Positions 5,424-8,020 of a stretch of DNA of 8,020 nucleotides are shown here, in pieces. Position numbers and translations under genes: made by a program. The notes beneath the pieces are model-generated. The model worked only from the letters and a program-made list of their open reading frames with translations. It was not told the DNA's origin and made no database searches. Within the stretch, counting starts at the first letter, position 1. Every line of letters begins with the position of its first letter. The stretch is from F23-B02 sp963627445 (GTDB lineage: Bacteria; Bacillota; Clostridia; Oscillospirales; Oscillospiraceae): assembly GCA_963627445.1 (NCBI GenBank), contig CAVGBM010000046.1:1-8020 (forward strand), in the 5' to 3' direction.

Positions 5424-6095
5424 ATGACATTCAACGACATCTTCAAATCAAGCTTTCTTGAAAACATCACGAGCGTGAGCATCCTCGACATGGCGCTGGC
5501 TCTCGTGCTCGCCTTCGGGCTGGGTCTGTTCATCTTCTTCGTGTACAAAAAGACCTATCAGGGCGTGATGTACTCATCCAGCTTCGGCACAACGCTCATA
5601 GCGCTGACGATGATAACCACCGTTGTCATCCTCGCCGTGACCTCCAACGTGGTGCTGTCGCTCGGCATGGTCGGCGCACTGTCCATCGTGCGTTTCCGCA
5701 CGGCGATAAAGGAGCCCTTGGACATTGCATTTTTGTTCTGGTCTATCGCCGTCGGCATCGTGCTGGCTGCGGGCATGATCCCGCTCGCCGTCATCGGCAG
5801 CGTCGTCATCGGGCTTATCCTGCTCGTGTTCGTAAACCGAAAGTCGCACTTTAGCCCCTACATCGCCGTGCTGTCCTGCGCAGACTCCATAGCCGAAAAA
5901 GCAGCGGTCGAGTACTTGCAAGCAAAGACCGAAAAGTGCGTTGTCAAGTCAAAGACCGCTTCCAAGGGCGCAGTTGAGCTGAACCTCGATGTCCGCCTCA
6001 AGGACGATAACACCGATTTTATTAACGAGCTCGCCGACATGCAGGGCGTTACCGGCGCCGTACTGGTCAGCTACAACGGCGAGTACATGGGCTAA
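5424..6095 (+). CDS. DUF4956 family membrane protein
   Basis: This 223-residue protein has four hydrophobic segments at about 20-41, 57-81, 100-117 and 119-138. The strongly conserved motif GMVGALSIVRFRTAIKEP (81-98) lies in the loop between the second and third and is the family signature, with basic residues R90, R92 and K96. Residues about 145-223 form a soluble alpha/beta domain (VLSCADS, VELNLDVRL, VTGAVLVSYNGE) resembling a small ferredoxin-like regulatory fold. The family has no proven function; members regularly sit beside VTC and CotH genes, so a membrane partner or channel for polyphosphate made by the upstream enzyme is a reasonable inference. AGGAGG at 5410-5415 lies 8 bases before the ATG and starts on the last base of the upstream stop, so translation is coupled. 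Confidence 0.9.
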   Translation: MTFNDIFKSSFLENITSVSILDMALALVLAFGLGLFIFFVYKKTYQGVMYSSSFGTTLIALTMITTVVILAVTSNVVLSLGMVGALSIVRFRTAIKEPLDIAFLFWSIAVGIVLAAGMIPLAVIGSVVIGLILLVFVNRKSHFSPYIAVLSCADSIAEKAAVEYLQAKTEKCVVKSKTASKGAVELNLDVRLKDDNTDFINELADMQGVTGAVLVSYNGEYMG

Positions 6096-6099
6096 GGCT

Positions 6100-8020
6100 A
6101 TGTCTACGCACAAAAATTTCGACAAAATTTGCGCTGTCGTGCTCGTTTTGGTGCTCGTCCTCACCGGAGTTTTAATGGCCTTCGGCCAAAGCGCGGATGC
6201 CGACAGCGGCACGGAAATGGGCTATGAGGATAAGCTTTTCGACACGAGCACGGTACACAAAATAAACATCGTCATGGACGATTGGGACGACTTTATCTCA
6301 AACGCCCAGAGCGAGGAGTACACCACCTGCACGCTCGAGATCGACGGCGAGACCTACAAAAATGTCGCCATCCGCGGCAAGGGCAACACCTCGCTGACCA
6401 AGGTTGCCTCCTACGGCAACGACCGCTACAGCTTCAAGGTCGAATTCGACCGCTACAACAGCGCGCTGACCTACCACGGGCTGGATAAGCTCTGCCTTAA
6501 CAACATCATTCAGGACAACACCTACATGAAGGATTACCTCTGCTATCGGCTCATGGCCGAGATGGGTGTCGCCTCGCCGCTGTGCAGCTATGTGTATGTG
6601 TCCGTCAACGGCTCGGACTGGGGTCTGTACCTCGCGGTCGAGGGCGTTGAGGAGAGCTTCCTCCAGCGCAGCTACGGCAGCGACTACGGCGAGCTTTATA
6701 AGCCCGACAGCCAGAGCATGGGCGGCGGCCGCGGCAACGGCAAGGAGTTTGACATGGACGACTTTGACCCCGCCGAGGACGCAAACGACAAGGCCGATAA
6801 TGCTCAGCCCGGCGGCAAGGGCGGCATGAACAGCAGCGACGACACGCTGCTAAAGTACATTGACGACGACCCCGACAGCTACCCGAATATCTTCGACAAC
6901 GCAAAGACCGATGTGTCCTCATCCGACAAAAAGCGGCTCATCGCCGCCCTGAAGGCCCTCTCGGGCGACGAGCCTGAAAGCGCCGTCGATGTCGATGAAG
7001 TCATCCGCTACTTCGTCGTGCACAACTTTGTGCTCAATTTCGACAGCTACACGGGCTCGATGATCCACAACTATTATCTGTACGAGTCTGACGGGCAGAT
7101 GCAGATGATCCCCTGGGACTACAACCTCGCCTTCGGCGGCTTCCAGTCAGCCGGAAGCGCCACGAGCCTTGTAAATTACCCCATCGATGACCCAGTCTCT
7201 GGCGGCGACACCGACGATCGCCCCATGCTCGCGTGGATATTCCAGAACGAGAAGTACACCGAGCTGTACCACCAGTATTTTGCCGAGCTCATCTCCACGG
7301 TGTTTGACAGCGGCAAGTTTGCGCAGGAGTTTGACTCCGTCGTGCAGATGATATCGCCCTATGTCGAGTCTGACCCCACGAAGTTCTGCACCTACGAGGA
7401 GTTTAAGACCGGCGCTGAGACCCTGCGTGAGTTCTGCCTTCTGCGTGCCGAGAGCATCTCCGGCCAGCTCGGCGGATCTATCGGCTCGACGGGCGACACG
7501 CAGGAGCAGTCGACCCTCGTCGACGCGGGCTCGCTGCAAATAAGTAACATGGGCACGATGGAGGGCGACGGCGCAGGCGGCGGTGGCGGCAGCACCCCGC
7601 AGATGCCCGATAATAACAGTACAGGCGGTACCACGCCGCCCGACCTCCCGACCGGCAATTTTGACAGCAGCACCCCGCCGACTAAGCCCGACGGCGATGA
7701 TACCAACTCGCCGCCCGCCAAGCCTGACGGCGAAAGCACATCCGACAGCTCGGGTGACGGCACCAACACCCCGCCGCAGCAGCCGAGCGGTGATTCGGAC
7801 AGCACAAGCGACGGCACCAACGCTCCACCGGAAATGCCGAGCGGTGATTTCCAGCCGCCCGACGGTCTCCCCGGCGGCCAAGGCGACGACGACGGCTCGC
7901 AGTCCGATACCACCGACGACCAAAACGGCGACTCCGCCCCGAACGGCGACCAAAACGGCGCTCCCAATGGCGAAGCACCCAACGGAAACAACGGCGGCAG
8001 TGATAACGGCGGCGGCAACG
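6100..8020 (+). CDS. CotH-family atypical protein kinase, C-terminus beyond the window
   Basis: About 640 codons are visible and the frame is open at the right edge. A signal-anchor segment lies at about 10-29, so the rest is probably outside the membrane. The CotH kinase fold spans about 50-455: VAIRGKGNTS (89-98), K113 in YSFKVEFD as the likely ATP-binding lysine, QDNTYMKDYL (138-147), GLYLAVEGVEESF (175-187), LNFDSYTG (312-319) with D315 as candidate catalytic residue, and MIPWDYNLAFGG (336-347) with D340 as candidate metal ligand. In Bacillus CotH phosphorylates spore-coat serines; gut clostridial relatives in this context may have other substrates. A Gly/Asp/Met-rich insert lies at about 207-245. 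From about 460 the protein is a low-complexity Pro/Gly/Asp/Ser/Asn tail with repeated PPxxPxG units. It starts 4 bases after the DUF4956 stop with only a weak AAGG, so translational coupling is likely. Confidence 0.9.
   Translation, partial: MSTHKNFDKICAVVLVLVLVLTGVLMAFGQSADADSGTEMGYEDKLFDTSTVHKINIVMDDWDDFISNAQSEEYTTCTLEIDGETYKNVAIRGKGNTSLTKVASYGNDRYSFKVEFDRYNSALTYHGLDKLCLNNIIQDNTYMKDYLCYRLMAEMGVASPLCSYVYVSVNGSDWGLYLAVEGVEESFLQRSYGSDYGELYKPDSQSMGGGRGNGKEFDMDDFDPAEDANDKADNAQPGGKGGMNSSDDTLLKYIDDDPDSYPNIFDNAKTDVSSSDKKRLIAALKALSGDEPESAVDVDEVIRYFVVHNFVLNFDSYTGSMIHNYYLYESDGQMQMIPWDYNLAFGGFQSAGSATSLVNYPIDDPVSGGDTDDRPMLAWIFQNEKYTELYHQYFAELISTVFDSGKFAQEFDSVVQMISPYVESDPTKFCTYEEFKTGAETLREFCLLRAESISGQLGGSIGSTGDTQEQSTLVDAGSLQISNMGTMEGDGAGGGGGSTPQMPDNNSTGGTTPPDLPTGNFDSSTPPTKPDGDDTNSPPAKPDGESTSDSSGDGTNTPPQQPSGDSDSTSDGTNAPPEMPSGDFQPPDGLPGGQGDDDGSQSDTTDDQNGDSAPNGDQNGAPNGEAPNGNNGGSDNGGGN
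7756..7848 (+). repeat. Tandem repeat inside the CotH tail
   Basis: Two copies of a unit beginning GACGGCACCAAC (7756 and 7810) and ending GGTGAT lie 54 bases apart. They encode DGTNTPPQQPSGD and DGTNAPPEMPSGD. Weaker PPxxPxG relatives precede them from about 7630. The repeat stays in frame, so tail length can change without breaking the protein. Confidence 0.7.

Noticed and set aside
7147..7953. Long minus-strand open frames opposite the CotH gene
   Set aside because: They arise from the GC-rich, repetitive kinase tail; the products are Arg/Gly/Val- or Ser/Pro-rich low-complexity sequences without a ribosome binding site or domain.
1..8020. CRISPR array, tRNA, rRNA or transposase gene
   Set aside because: No regularly spaced direct repeats with unique spacers, no tRNA or rRNA signatures, and no transposase-like frame could be recognised; the only repeats are palindromes in gaps and the in-frame repeats in protein tails or coils.

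Overview
The window looks like a chromosomal segment of an anaerobic, Gram-positive-type Firmicute, most likely of class Clostridia (gut Oscillospiraceae-like). Evidence: GC-rich coding DNA with AT-rich intergenic gaps, AGGAGG-type ribosome binding sites, T-tailed hairpin terminators, a DivIVA-like protein, and a polyphosphate-polymerase/DUF4956/CotH gene set of a type known from such genomes. This is inference from style and content; there is no rRNA or other taxonomic marker in the window.

Layout: positions 1-200 are non-coding and packed with short palindromes, ending in a strong hairpin terminator. A minus-strand gene (205-1713) encodes a four-TM membrane protein with two long glycine-heptad coil blocks. 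It shares a 229-bp divergent control region (1714-1942) with a plus-strand gene (1943-2488) for a small alanine-rich, DivIVA-like coiled-coil protein. That region holds a recognisable promoter in each direction, a 16-bp inverted repeat over the minus promoter, a 5'-leader hairpin and a 12-bp palindrome. A 199-bp imperfect palindrome with a terminator at its centre (2485-2683) separates this pair from the next block.

The second block is an OmpR-type response regulator (2750-3433) overlapping its histidine kinase (3426-4676), followed by a VTC-type polyphosphate polymerase (true start 4742, not the longer 4715 start), a DUF4956 membrane protein (5424-6095) and a CotH-family atypical kinase (6100 to beyond the right edge). 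The last three genes are tightly spaced (13 and 4 bp) and look like one operon.

The most interesting signal is regulatory. The same arrangement, TTCAAT-N5-TTWAAT-N10-(-10 box), lies in front of both the response-regulator gene and the polymerase gene, with the 11-bp half-site spacing typical of OmpR-family regulators. This suggests that the two-component system controls itself and the polyphosphate/CotH operon. The polymerase promoter is also embedded in a 17-bp hairpin whose right arm contains that gene's AGGAGG site and is followed by five T residues. Read-through transcripts from the kinase gene would end there or have the site hidden; transcripts starting at the internal promoter would lack the left arm and leave it free.
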